A stretch of DNA of 5,574 nt, taken from Candidatus Liptonbacteria bacterium RIFCSPLOWO2_01_FULL_53_13 (lineage in GTDB: Bacteria > Patescibacteriota > Minisyncoccia > UBA6257 > 2-01-FULL-56-20). The notes below the pieces were generated by a model that saw only the letters and a list, made by a program, of their open reading frames with translations, made no database searches and was not told the origin of the DNA. The position numbers and the translations under genes are program-made. Shown here in pieces: positions 1 to 5,574 of the stretch. The first letter of the stretch is position 1; each line of letters begins with the position of its first letter. The stretch covers positions 2,146 to 7,719 of the forward strand of contig MHLB01000031.1 in assembly GCA_001818895.1 (NCBI GenBank), written 5' to 3'.

Positions 1-203
1 TTCACCCAGAAGGAATAACTTTGGTTGCCGCCACCGAGTCCCAAGTCTGACGTGGTGTTTAGGTATTTGTTTGAGTTGCTTGAGCCGCCATCCGAGGCAT
101 TGTTCACTTTGCCGGAGGTAAAGGCGACGGAGTTCACGTTCGTGAGGCTGTAGCTACCGAGTGCGTCAGTGGCGTCTTCAAGCTTGTAATATGCCGCGAG
201 GTT
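1..203 (-). other. LamG-like (concanavalin A jellyroll) domain start, inserted in the RHS region
   Basis: Residues 1157-1223 of the large protein read as the opening of a Laminin_G_3 type domain: AAYYKLEDATDALGSYSLT, then NSVAFTSGKVNNAS, then NKYLNTTSDLGLGGG and SYSFWV. This is the usual order of a short helix-like YKLED start, a SVxFxxGKxxNA strand pair and a SxSxWV strand. It directly follows the RHS-like stretch SDYLSGAGNSF without a stop or frame change. Such domains bind carbohydrate or mediate adhesion in secreted proteins; the ligand here is unknown. The domain is cut by the window edge after roughly a third of its usual length. Confidence 0.75.
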
Positions 204-3200
204 TGTCATGAGCGTGCCGTTCGTATCCTTCGTAAAAGAGTTCCCTGCTCCGCTTAGGTAATCGGATTGTTTCACGCTCACGGCATTTGCGGTATCGGTG
301 TATAGGTACTCGGTTTTTTCAGCAAGCGAAGATGTTGCATTCGGATTCGGCTGTAGCAGTTGGAGCGGCCGCCCGAAACCATCGTAGGTTGTTTGAAAAG
401 TATTATTGTTCGGGTCTTTAGTTTGCGTCGTTTTCCCCGTCGAATAGTCGTACTGATAGTTCGTGGACTGGCTTAATGCATTGGTGGTTGTTGCAGAGTA
501 GAGGTTGTATGCGTCGTAGGTATAGTTGGTCTGCTTACCGCGAGGATCGAGTTGTTGGGTTACCAAACCATATGCATTGTATGTATTTTGAGTATTGATG
601 TAGGTACTTGCCGATTTCCAATTTTCCTCTTTCGTGAGATTGCCAACGTTTACATTCCCCAAAGAAAGATTGTCGTAGTAAAAACGCGTTTCTTTTATTT
701 TGGTACTGCTCTGATTGGTCAGAGTGATAGTTGATAGCTTACCTATAATGCCCGTGGAGCTTGTTGCATAGGCAATATCAGTTATCAACTTATCGGCACC
801 TGTATCCGAAAACGCGCCGCTACTTGATGCCGTTACTTCTCCCCATTCTATTTTCTGCGTCTGGTTTCCGTTCCCGTTGTCGTACGCATACCATTCGGCT
901 TTGTCCTTATGCGTTCCCAGGCCGTCGTAGGAGAGCGCGGTGGTTGAGGCGAGTTTGACGAACGAGGCATTGCCTCCCAAACCATACGTGTCCCATGTAT
1001 TGACGATGACTTGATAGAGATTGTTTGCATTGTCGTACGTTTCCACGCGATACGGCTTCCCGATCTTCCAAAAATTATCCTGATACTCGCCCCCCGCAGA
1101 ATCGGTACCTTTCGAGGTGTGGAAAAATGCCTTTGTAACGTTACCCGACGCGTCCGTTTCTTTTACCTGATTGAACCCGGCGAATTGATGATCGAACGGG
1201 CCGTTTGCGTAGTAGCTGCCGCTGTAATAGTCGTAGGTTGAAGTTGCTACGTTTTGGACGCCATCGTGTGTTGTGATTTTAGAAACAATGTAAACAGGAT
1301 ATGGAACACTGTTCAAAACATATCCATTGTCGTCGGTAATCTGCAATATGGATTTATATGACACTGCGGAACTGCCTCCTTGAGGATAGGTGAAGCCAGA
1401 GAGTAAGTCCGCCCGGAACCTATTGTTATTTGTATATGCAGCGTAATGCGACACACCATCCCCGTCGGTATATGCCTGGATAATATCGGGTAAGCCATCG
1501 CCGTTTACATCAACCACTCTCGCTCCATTGTCAGTACCGTTCAAGGTAAAGCTGATTGGGGCGTTCCACGCTGAAGCCGAACTCCAACCGGCGGAATTAT
1601 TAAGATAGGCAGCATAGCTTGTGCTGCCACCTCCATCCGTATATGCGCGAAGAATATCAGCTAGGCCATCACCGTTTACGTCGACGATGCGTGCGCCATT
1701 ATCGACACCTCCATTCGCCACCATTACAACTGGAGGACTCCATATGGCAGTAGAACTCGCCATCCAACCATTACCCACATTGAGATAGGCCGAGAAATGA
1801 TTTCCAGCACCATCGCTATATCCTTGGATAATATCGGGCAGGCCGTCACCGTCTACATCCACGATGCGCGCGCCGGTATCCGTAGTACTACTCGCTATAA
1901 AAAACGCAGGCGGGTTCCACGCGGAATTTGAGCTCCAACCGTTGCCGTTATTGATATATGCGGCATAGTGCGGAGTCCCGCCCGAATCGGTATATCCCTG
2001 GATAATATCGGGTAAGCCGTCGCCATTCACATCCGCAATGCGAGCTCCCGTATCAACCCCGTTAACGGCGAAAATAACAGACGGGTTCCATGTCGAAGTA
2101 GCATCCCACCCCGAACCGTTGTTGAGATATGCACTGACGTGATCACTGCCGTCGTTGTATCCCTGAATGAAATCGGGTAGGGCATCGCCATTCACATCCG
2201 CAATGCGGACACCCATATCGAGCGCGCTTGAGACAAATGCGACCGGCGCATTCCATGTGGAACTCGCAGTCCACCCGGCGCCATTGTTAATATATGCTCC
2301 GGCATACGAACCGCTGGCATTACTGAATGACCGCACGATATCCGGCAATCCATCGCCGTTTACGTCTGCGATGCGAGCACCGTTATCGGCACTGCTGGTT
2401 GCGGTGAAACTGATGAGCGGATTCCATACTGAATCATTTACCCACCCCGCGGTTTGGGTTTGATATGAAAATGTTGAGGTGGGCATGACGACTGCCGTAC
2501 CGGATGCGTTTTGTCCAAAATCCGTTATTGATCGCAAGAGTGCGGTTGAACCATTGTCCCCCGTTGTATAGCCAAGCGCATATTTGCGAACCCACGAGCC
2601 GTTTATTTTTGCATTGATTTCGCTGATGCGGTAGTTGGATTTTACCGGGAATCCGATTGCCGAAGATGTGGCATTATTGGTACTTGTCGTTCTTGAAAAA
2701 TCTACCTGAAATATTCCGGTTGATCCGCCATTGCTTGTATATATGGTGCTTGAAGGATAGATTTGTCCGGCATCTTTAAAATATGAATATGTTATGATAT
2801 TGCCATTTTTATCGGTGACCTCATTAAGCATCCAGCGATGGATATTTGAAGCATTATTGGGATCAGCTTGCTGGCTGCTTGAGGCAGTTCCGAACTCATA
2901 CTCTGCCCCATTTTTATCTACCATGATCCAGGTATTGCTCGAAAACGTATATTTATTGAACGAACCGCTGTCCGTCCGGGCAATATAATTTGTACTTACC
3001 GTTGTTGTTGCCAGCTCTCCATCAATTGAAGATGCAAAATATTTGGTGCTGGTTGCCCCATATAATGTATCAATGCCTGTCTTATTCATCAGTTCGATAT
3101 GCGGAATGCTTATAGACCAGCCCTCGCCAAAAATACTTCCTACTTCACTGTCTTGGCTGTTGTAGATAAGGTCGAGATCGGGTTGCACCTTGTTTCTGCC

Positions 3201-3671
3201 CGGTGGAATGACGATCGGATACGTCACGCGGGCTGCACCGGTATTTTTATCTATCTTGAACTGACTCTGATTGAAGAAATTGGATGCCACCGATCCGGGT
3301 CCTGGCGCGGCAGATCCTTGGGACATAAGGGCTGTACCCTGCATGGATTCAGGATCAATATCTTTCTTATCAATGAGGTCGTCAGGGGTATCCGCTTCAC
3401 TTGCGGACGAAGGTAGATCCGGCATCACAGATTCATTCAGAGTAGTCTCTGGCGGTGTTGAAGGTGTGTCCGTAGTGAATTCCGGAGGAGCAACTTCGGG
3501 TACTTCTTCGGTATTAAGCTGTACAAAAGTGTTCGCACTCATGGATGTCGATGGGTCTGCTTCTTGAGCGAAAACTGGCCCCAGAGGGGCCAATATCAAA
3601 GAAACTATTAAGAAGTGAACAGCAAATCTTGTTGCGTTTTCCGTTACTCTGCCTTGAGAGTAAAATTGCAT
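1..3671 (-). CDS. Secreted SpvB/VCBS/TcdB-middle/RHS-repeat giant protein (C-terminus off window)
   Basis: The frame is open for 1223 codons from ATG at 3671 to the window edge. Residues 1-35 look like a signal peptide: hydrophobic core about 17-32, probable cleavage after VFA at 33-35. An acidic Pro/Thr-rich linker follows to about 125. Residues about 132-400 match the SpvB/TcB N-terminal family (GAARVTYPIVIPPGR at 145-159, FGEGWSISIPHIE at 181-193). Residues 410-749 are VCBS repeats. Residues about 754-850 resemble the TcdB middle domain (LLSGFTYPQGGSSAVSY, FAGFNQVKETD). RHS/YD motifs occupy about 870-1150 (LDPRGKQTNYTYD, TTYDGFGRPLQL). A LamG domain begins near 1157. In this family the RHS part folds into a hollow shell around a C-terminal toxin; whether this protein carries one is not visible. 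An in-frame TAG lies nine codons upstream, so ATG 3671 is the first possible start. No clear Shine-Dalgarno precedes it. I find no cysteine in the visible part. Function as toxin or adhesin is inferred. Confidence 0.9.
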   Translation of the reverse strand, partial: MQFYSQGRVTENATRFAVHFLIVSLILAPLGPVFAQEADPSTSMSANTFVQLNTEEVPEVAPPEFTTDTPSTPPETTLNESVMPDLPSSASEADTPDDLIDKKDIDPESMQGTALMSQGSAAPGPGSVASNFFNQSQFKIDKNTGAARVTYPIVIPPGRNKVQPDLDLIYNSQDSEVGSIFGEGWSISIPHIELMNKTGIDTLYGATSTKYFASSIDGELATTTVSTNYIARTDSGSFNKYTFSSNTWIMVDKNGAEYEFGTASSSQQADPNNASNIHRWMLNEVTDKNGNIITYSYFKDAGQIYPSSTIYTSNGGSTGIFQVDFSRTTSTNNATSSAIGFPVKSNYRISEINAKINGSWVRKYALGYTTGDNGSTALLRSITDFGQNASGTAVVMPTSTFSYQTQTAGWVNDSVWNPLISFTATSSADNGARIADVNGDGLPDIVRSFSNASGSYAGAYINNGAGWTASSTWNAPVAFVSSALDMGVRIADVNGDALPDFIQGYNDGSDHVSAYLNNGSGWDATSTWNPSVIFAVNGVDTGARIADVNGDGLPDIIQGYTDSGGTPHYAAYINNGNGWSSNSAWNPPAFFIASSTTDTGARIVDVDGDGLPDIIQGYSDGAGNHFSAYLNVGNGWMASSTAIWSPPVVMVANGGVDNGARIVDVNGDGLADILRAYTDGGGSTSYAAYLNNSAGWSSASAWNAPISFTLNGTDNGARVVDVNGDGLPDIIQAYTDGDGVSHYAAYTNNNRFRADLLSGFTYPQGGSSAVSYKSILQITDDNGYVLNSVPYPVYIVSKITTHDGVQNVATSTYDYYSGSYYANGPFDHQFAGFNQVKETDASGNVTKAFFHTSKGTDSAGGEYQDNFWKIGKPYRVETYDNANNLYQVIVNTWDTYGLGGNASFVKLASTTALSYDGLGTHKDKAEWYAYDNGNGNQTQKIEWGEVTASSSGAFSDTGADKLITDIAYATSSTGIIGKLSTITLTNQSSTKIKETRFYYDNLSLGNVNVGNLTKEENWKSASTYINTQNTYNAYGLVTQQLDPRGKQTNYTYDAYNLYSATTTNALSQSTNYQYDYSTGKTTQTKDPNNNTFQTTYDGFGRPLQLLQPNPNATSSLAEKTEYLYTDTANAVSVKQSDYLSGAGNSFTKDTNGTLMTNLAAYYKLEDATDALGSYSLTNVNSVAFTSGKVNNASDGGSSNSNKYLNTTSDLGLGGGNQSYSFWV
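1425..2444 (-). repeat. Array of six VCBS/FG-GAP calcium-loop repeats within the SpvB/RHS protein
   Basis: The motif GARIxDVNGDGLPDI recurs six times; its second residue falls at 432, 488, 543, 601, 660 and 717, giving periods of 55-59 residues (165-177 bp). Each unit continues with a (S)AYxNNGxGW segment and a WN-P segment, and a half unit starting at W410 precedes the first loop. The D-x-N/D-x-D-G-x-x-D loop is the calcium-binding signature of VCBS/FG-GAP beta-propeller blades, so this block probably forms a propeller, as in TcB proteins. Repeat 2 has Ala in place of the loop Gly (DVNGDALPD), repeat 4 has Asp for Asn, and repeat 5 has LAD for LPD. At DNA level the units are diverged but locally identical: a 20-mer at 1476-1495 recurs at 1998-2017. 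Confidence 0.9.
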
Positions 3672-3720
3672 TTGATGTTTATTGGCAGGTTTGTTCTATG
3701 CCCCCTTAATCAATATTTTT

Positions 3721-3729
3721 ATTTTAACA
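3721..3729 (-). promoter_or_regulatory. Possible extended -10 promoter element for the SpvB/RHS gene
   Basis: On the minus strand TGTTAAAAT reads as an extended -10 (TG-N-TAAAAT, five of six matches to TATAAT) about 50 bases before the ATG. A TTGTTA at 3747-3752 could be a -35 element, but its 20-base spacing is too long for a standard promoter. The surrounding AT-rich stretch contrasts with the G/C-rich tract just upstream, which fits a promoter region. The call rests on this match alone. Confidence 0.25.
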
Positions 3730-3795
3730 CTTGAGGAACGAAAATATAACAAAGCAGTTATGCACAAGACTGAAGCTGTAGCCGATTTACTCGAA

Positions 3796-3849
3796 GGGAA
3801 TGGGGAAGGGAAAGGGAAATGGGGTCAGGGGAAATGGGGGGAAATGGGG
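3796..3849 (+). repeat. G-rich tract with eight G-runs and a duplicated 12-mer (possible G-quadruplex)
   Basis: The plus strand carries eight runs of three to six G within 54 bases, at 3796, 3802, 3808, 3814, 3821, 3828, 3836 and 3846, separated by short A/T-rich spacers of two to four bases. The 12-mer aaatggggtcag occurs at 3817-3828 and again at 3842-3853, 25 bases apart; the second copy runs into the left inverted repeat of the neighbouring transposase remnant. The tract could fold as a G-quadruplex on the plus strand, which is the non-template strand for neither adjacent gene. It lies upstream of the SpvB/RHS start, so an effect on its transcription is possible but unproven. Confidence 0.6.
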
Positions 3850-4019
3850 TCAGCCACCATTCTTTGCCTTTCTCCCTACGGCGCGCAAAGTTTGTTCGAG
3901 TCCGAACTCTTTTATAGTTCTTGCAGTCCACGACTCGCTTCCATAGGGAATATTTTTCTTGATTGACCTTTGGATAGCTTCCTCTTCGACGGCTGTTTGA
4001 TAAATGGTGGCTGACCCCA
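3845..4019 (-). mobile_element. MITE-like remnant of a REP-associated (RAYT/IS200-like) transposon
   Basis: A 17-bp perfect inverted repeat bounds 175 bp: tggggtcagccaccatt at 3845-3861 and its exact reverse complement at 4003-4019. The interior encodes, on the minus strand, only the tail of a RAYT-type transposase, and the TGA stop of that tail lies inside the left repeat. The structure is that of an internally deleted element that kept its ends and lost the catalytic part. It sits 41 bases beyond the glycosyltransferase stop codon and upstream of the SpvB/RHS gene, in the only sizeable gap of the window. It cannot move by itself; mobilisation in trans by an intact RAYT elsewhere in the genome is conceivable. 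Confidence 0.7.
3850..4002 (-). pseudogene. C-terminal fragment of a REP-associated tyrosine transposase (RAYT)
   Basis: Fifty codons ending at TGA 3852-3850 read YQTAVEEEAIQRSIKKN, then IPYGSESWTARTIKEFGLEQTLR and AVGRKAKNGG. This is the characteristic tail of RAYT (Y1_Tnp/TnpA_REP) proteins, where an E/A-rich helix with IxRS is followed by P-(Y/F)-GSExW, a helix with GLExTLR, and a basic G-R-x-K end. The catalytic HUH motif and tyrosine, which lie in the missing N-terminal domain, are absent. The frame stays open upstream to an ATG at 4095, but that stretch lies partly inside the glycosyltransferase gene in another frame and shows no transposase similarity. It is therefore a relic, not a functional small gene. 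Confidence 0.75.
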
Positions 4020-4045
4020 AATCTCCCCTCATCTGCATATTAGCC

Positions 4046-4083
4046 CGTTTCGCGTAATGCTCACGGGGCGAATACGCGAAACG
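4046..4083 (-). terminator. Perfect 11-bp hairpin across the glycosyltransferase stop codon
   Basis: The arms cgtttcgcgta (4046-4056) and tacgcgaaacg (4073-4083) are exact reverse complements around a 16-base loop that contains the TGA at 4061-4063. In the transcript the hairpin starts within the last codons of the glycosyltransferase. The sequence after the stem on the minus strand is GGCTAATATG, with no U-run, so it is not a textbook intrinsic terminator. It may instead protect the 3' end of the mRNA or mark a processed end. No better terminator is visible between this gene and the next. Confidence 0.35.
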
Positions 4084-5278
4084 TTTCCTCGGCATACCGC
4101 TTCCACGACTGATGTTCCTTCACGTACAACTGGCCCGCTTCCGCAATCCGTTGATACGCATCGGGATTATCAATAAGAAATTTCACCTTCTCGGCGACTT
4201 GTAGGGCATTCATGGGCTCAAAAAACAGCGCATTCTCGCCGTCTTTGAGCACTTCGGTTGCTGTCGCGGAACCCACGAGCACCACCGGTACGCCCGCCGC
4301 CATCGCTTCAAAGTTCACCAGCCCCCATCCGTGGTGGGAGGGCGGCGGCGAATAGACTGTCTGCACAAACACGTCGGACTCCCGAAACATTCTCACGATA
4401 TCGGCTTCTGATACCCCTTCAAAATTCAGTTCAACGTATGGCCCAAGCTTGTATCGCTTCACGAGCGCAATCAATGCATCACGGCACTGATCTTCGTGCC
4501 AGATGTTGTTCGCCAAGATACGCGCGCGGGCATCGTATCCCCACTCGCGCAGTTGTTTCACCGCTTCAATGACATTGTCATAGCGGCGATAGGCATTGAG
4601 CGCTCCGACTGCTAAAAGCTCTACGTGTTTTCGGGCAGCTTTTTCTTTAATATCTTTTACCGGCGCATAAAATTTTTGGAAGTCAATGCCGGCGCGCACC
4701 ATGGTAATATCTTTAAATCCTTGCCGTTTGGCGGATTCTTCGTTGAAGCGGTCCAGTACCACGAGCTTGTCCATCGCATGAAAATATTTCCGGTCAGCGA
4801 GGGCACGGAATACGCGGTAGTAGAAAAAGCCTGCCAGATCTTGCAGGAACTTTCCGCGTTTTATGTACGCAAAAATGGGCGCGTTCTCGTGCCAGACCGT
4901 AAGGACATCGGGGTTCAGTTTCTTCGCAAAATACGCGGTGCGATATGAAAAGTCGTGAACGTTCACAACGTCTGCTTCTTTCCCGATTTCTTCCGCAATC
5001 GCCCTGGCAAGCGCAATGGCATAACGTTCTTCACGGATCTTGCCCCCGACCCACCCCAAAAAGCCGGGGGTGCGCGGACCGGGAATCGGCACGGACTTCG
5101 GCTGAACCACTTTCACGGCAAGCCCGCGGCTGATCTCTTCGTAGTACGCCGGATTGAAATCCGGGGCGTAGATCGTAACGGTATTGCCCAAGTCCTCCAG
5201 CCCCGATGCCAGCCCGAAGATGAGGCGCGGACCTCCCGTGATAAGCGAAAGGTTATTGCAGACGATGGCGATTTTCAT
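4061..5278 (-). CDS. GT4-type (GT-B fold) glycosyltransferase
   Basis: This complete 405-residue protein probably transfers a sugar from a nucleotide-sugar donor to a growing glycan at the inner face of the membrane. The N-terminal Rossmann half opens with MKIAIVCNNLSLITGGPRLI (residues 1-20), whose TGGPRLI loop is typical of GT4 enzymes, and has no signal peptide. The C-terminal half starts near 219 (VELLAVGALNAYRRYDNVIEA), preceded by the linker motif VRAGIDFQKF at 194-203. The nucleotide-sugar site GWGLVNFEAMAAGVPVV lies at 317-333. The family's E-x7-E motif reads H-x7-E here (H316, E324), so the first acidic residue is replaced. Length is normal for the family. The start follows the methyltransferase stop by 4 nt with no good Shine-Dalgarno, which suggests translational coupling in one operon. 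Donor and acceptor cannot be read from the sequence. Confidence 0.92.
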   Translation of the reverse strand: MKIAIVCNNLSLITGGPRLIFGLASGLEDLGNTVTIYAPDFNPAYYEEISRGLAVKVVQPKSVPIPGPRTPGFLGWVGGKIREERYAIALARAIAEEIGKEADVVNVHDFSYRTAYFAKKLNPDVLTVWHENAPIFAYIKRGKFLQDLAGFFYYRVFRALADRKYFHAMDKLVVLDRFNEESAKRQGFKDITMVRAGIDFQKFYAPVKDIKEKAARKHVELLAVGALNAYRRYDNVIEAVKQLREWGYDARARILANNIWHEDQCRDALIALVKRYKLGPYVELNFEGVSEADIVRMFRESDVFVQTVYSPPPSHHGWGLVNFEAMAAGVPVVLVGSATATEVLKDGENALFFEPMNALQVAEKVKFLIDNPDAYQRIAEAGQLYVKEHQSWKRYAEETFRVFAP

Positions 5279-5282
5279 CCCG

Positions 5283-5574
5283 TTAAATGATATGAGGATT
5301 CGGAATCGGCACGATGAACTTGCCTCCCTTTCTTCTAAATTCTTCTTCCTGTGCCAAAATGCCCGGCGCGTAATTCCACACGAGGAGTAAATAATAGTCA
5401 GGCGCTCCGTCTTCTTGTATCTTCTCTATGGGGAATACAGGGATGTGCATGCCAGGCGTGAATTTCCCGTGTTTAAAGTAGGTCTTATCGATTATGTAGT
5501 CCAAATGCTCCGGGCCGATCCCGCAAAAGTTAAGAAGCGTGTTGCCCTTCGCGGGAGCGCCATACCCGACAATT
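5283..5574 (-). CDS. SAM-dependent sugar C-methyltransferase, C-terminal fragment (N-terminus off window)
   Basis: The last 96 codons are visible, entering from the right edge and ending at TAA 5285-5283. They begin IVGYGAPAKGNTLLNFCGI, the conserved opening of the C-methyltransferase C-terminal domain (PF08484 type), continue with HIPVFPIEKI, and end with PDYYLLLVWNYAPGILAQEEEFRRKGGKFIVPIP, the closing Rossmann-like segment of the same family. Full-length members have an N-terminal zinc-binding domain and a central SAM-binding domain and methylate NDP-deoxysugars at carbon; those parts lie beyond the window. An in-frame TTG at 5504 is not the start, because conserved family sequence continues upstream of it. 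With the downstream glycosyltransferase it suggests synthesis and transfer of a modified sugar for a surface glycan. Exact substrate is unknown. Confidence 0.85.
   Translation of the reverse strand, partial: IVGYGAPAKGNTLLNFCGIGPEHLDYIIDKTYFKHGKFTPGMHIPVFPIEKIQEDGAPDYYLLLVWNYAPGILAQEEEFRRKGGKFIVPIPNPHII

Noticed and set aside
1425..2444. CRISPR-like or other non-coding repeat array
   Set aside because: The period of 165-177 bp is codon-based and the units encode VCBS loops in one open frame; there are no short identical repeats with unique spacers.
552..3567. Plus-strand frames such as 2167-2463 and 3099-3416, and minus-strand frames 848-1030 and 1313-1498
   Set aside because: All lie inside the long minus-strand gene in other frames, lack family motifs, and have compositions expected of shadow frames.
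3682..3966. Plus-strand frame of 94 codons through the intergenic region
   Set aside because: It crosses the G-rich tract and the transposon remnant, giving a Gly/Lys/Trp low-complexity stretch (GEGKGKWGQGKWGEMG) with no family resemblance.
3850..4095. An 81-codon minus-strand frame as a small intact gene
   Set aside because: Its first part overlaps the glycosyltransferase end in another frame and resembles nothing; only the last 50 codons match a transposase tail, so I call a remnant.
4258..5390. Plus-strand frames opposite the glycosyltransferase and methyltransferase (for example 4625-4948, 4955-5290)
   Set aside because: They are antisense to clearly recognised proteins and show no recognisable domain.
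5283..5504. A separate 73-residue protein starting at TTG 5504
   Set aside because: The same frame continues to the window edge with the conserved GYGAPAKGNTLLN motif, so this is the end of a longer methyltransferase.

Overview
This window most likely comes from an uncultivated bacterium of the Candidate Phyla Radiation (Patescibacteria, Parcubacteria-like). That is an inference from protein style: a secreted SpvB/VCBS/RHS giant rich in Ser, Thr and Asn with many ATSS-like runs, a LamG insert, and a sugar methyltransferase/glycosyltransferase pair. No marker gene is present to confirm it. TGA ends the glycosyltransferase and never occurs in frame in the 1223 codons of the large gene, so TGA is not read as an amino acid here. 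All genes lie on the minus strand, so transcription runs from high to low coordinates.

Right part (5574 to 4061): the last 96 codons of a SAM-dependent sugar C-methyltransferase are followed after 4 nt by a complete 405-residue GT4-type glycosyltransferase. They look like the tail of a polycistronic locus for making or decorating a surface glycan. An 11-bp perfect hairpin straddles the glycosyltransferase stop codon.

Middle (4060 to 3672, no intact gene): a 175-bp element bounded by perfect 17-bp inverted repeats holds only the C-terminal 50 codons of a REP-associated (RAYT, IS200-like) transposase, so it is a MITE-like remnant. Next to it is a G-rich tract with eight G-runs, which repeats part of the element's end. 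The likely promoter region of the next gene lies between this tract and 3671.

Left part (3671 to 1): one open reading frame fills the rest of the window and leaves it at base 1. It encodes an exported giant with a signal peptide, an acidic Pro/Thr-rich linker, an SpvB-like domain, six VCBS/FG-GAP calcium-loop repeats, a TcdB middle-type segment, RHS/YD repeats and the start of a LamG jellyroll inserted in the RHS region. This is the layout of the Tc-toxin B/C cocoon and polymorphic RHS toxins. The C-terminal part, where a variable toxin domain would sit, is beyond the left edge. The listed domains are my reading of a manual translation, not of database searches.
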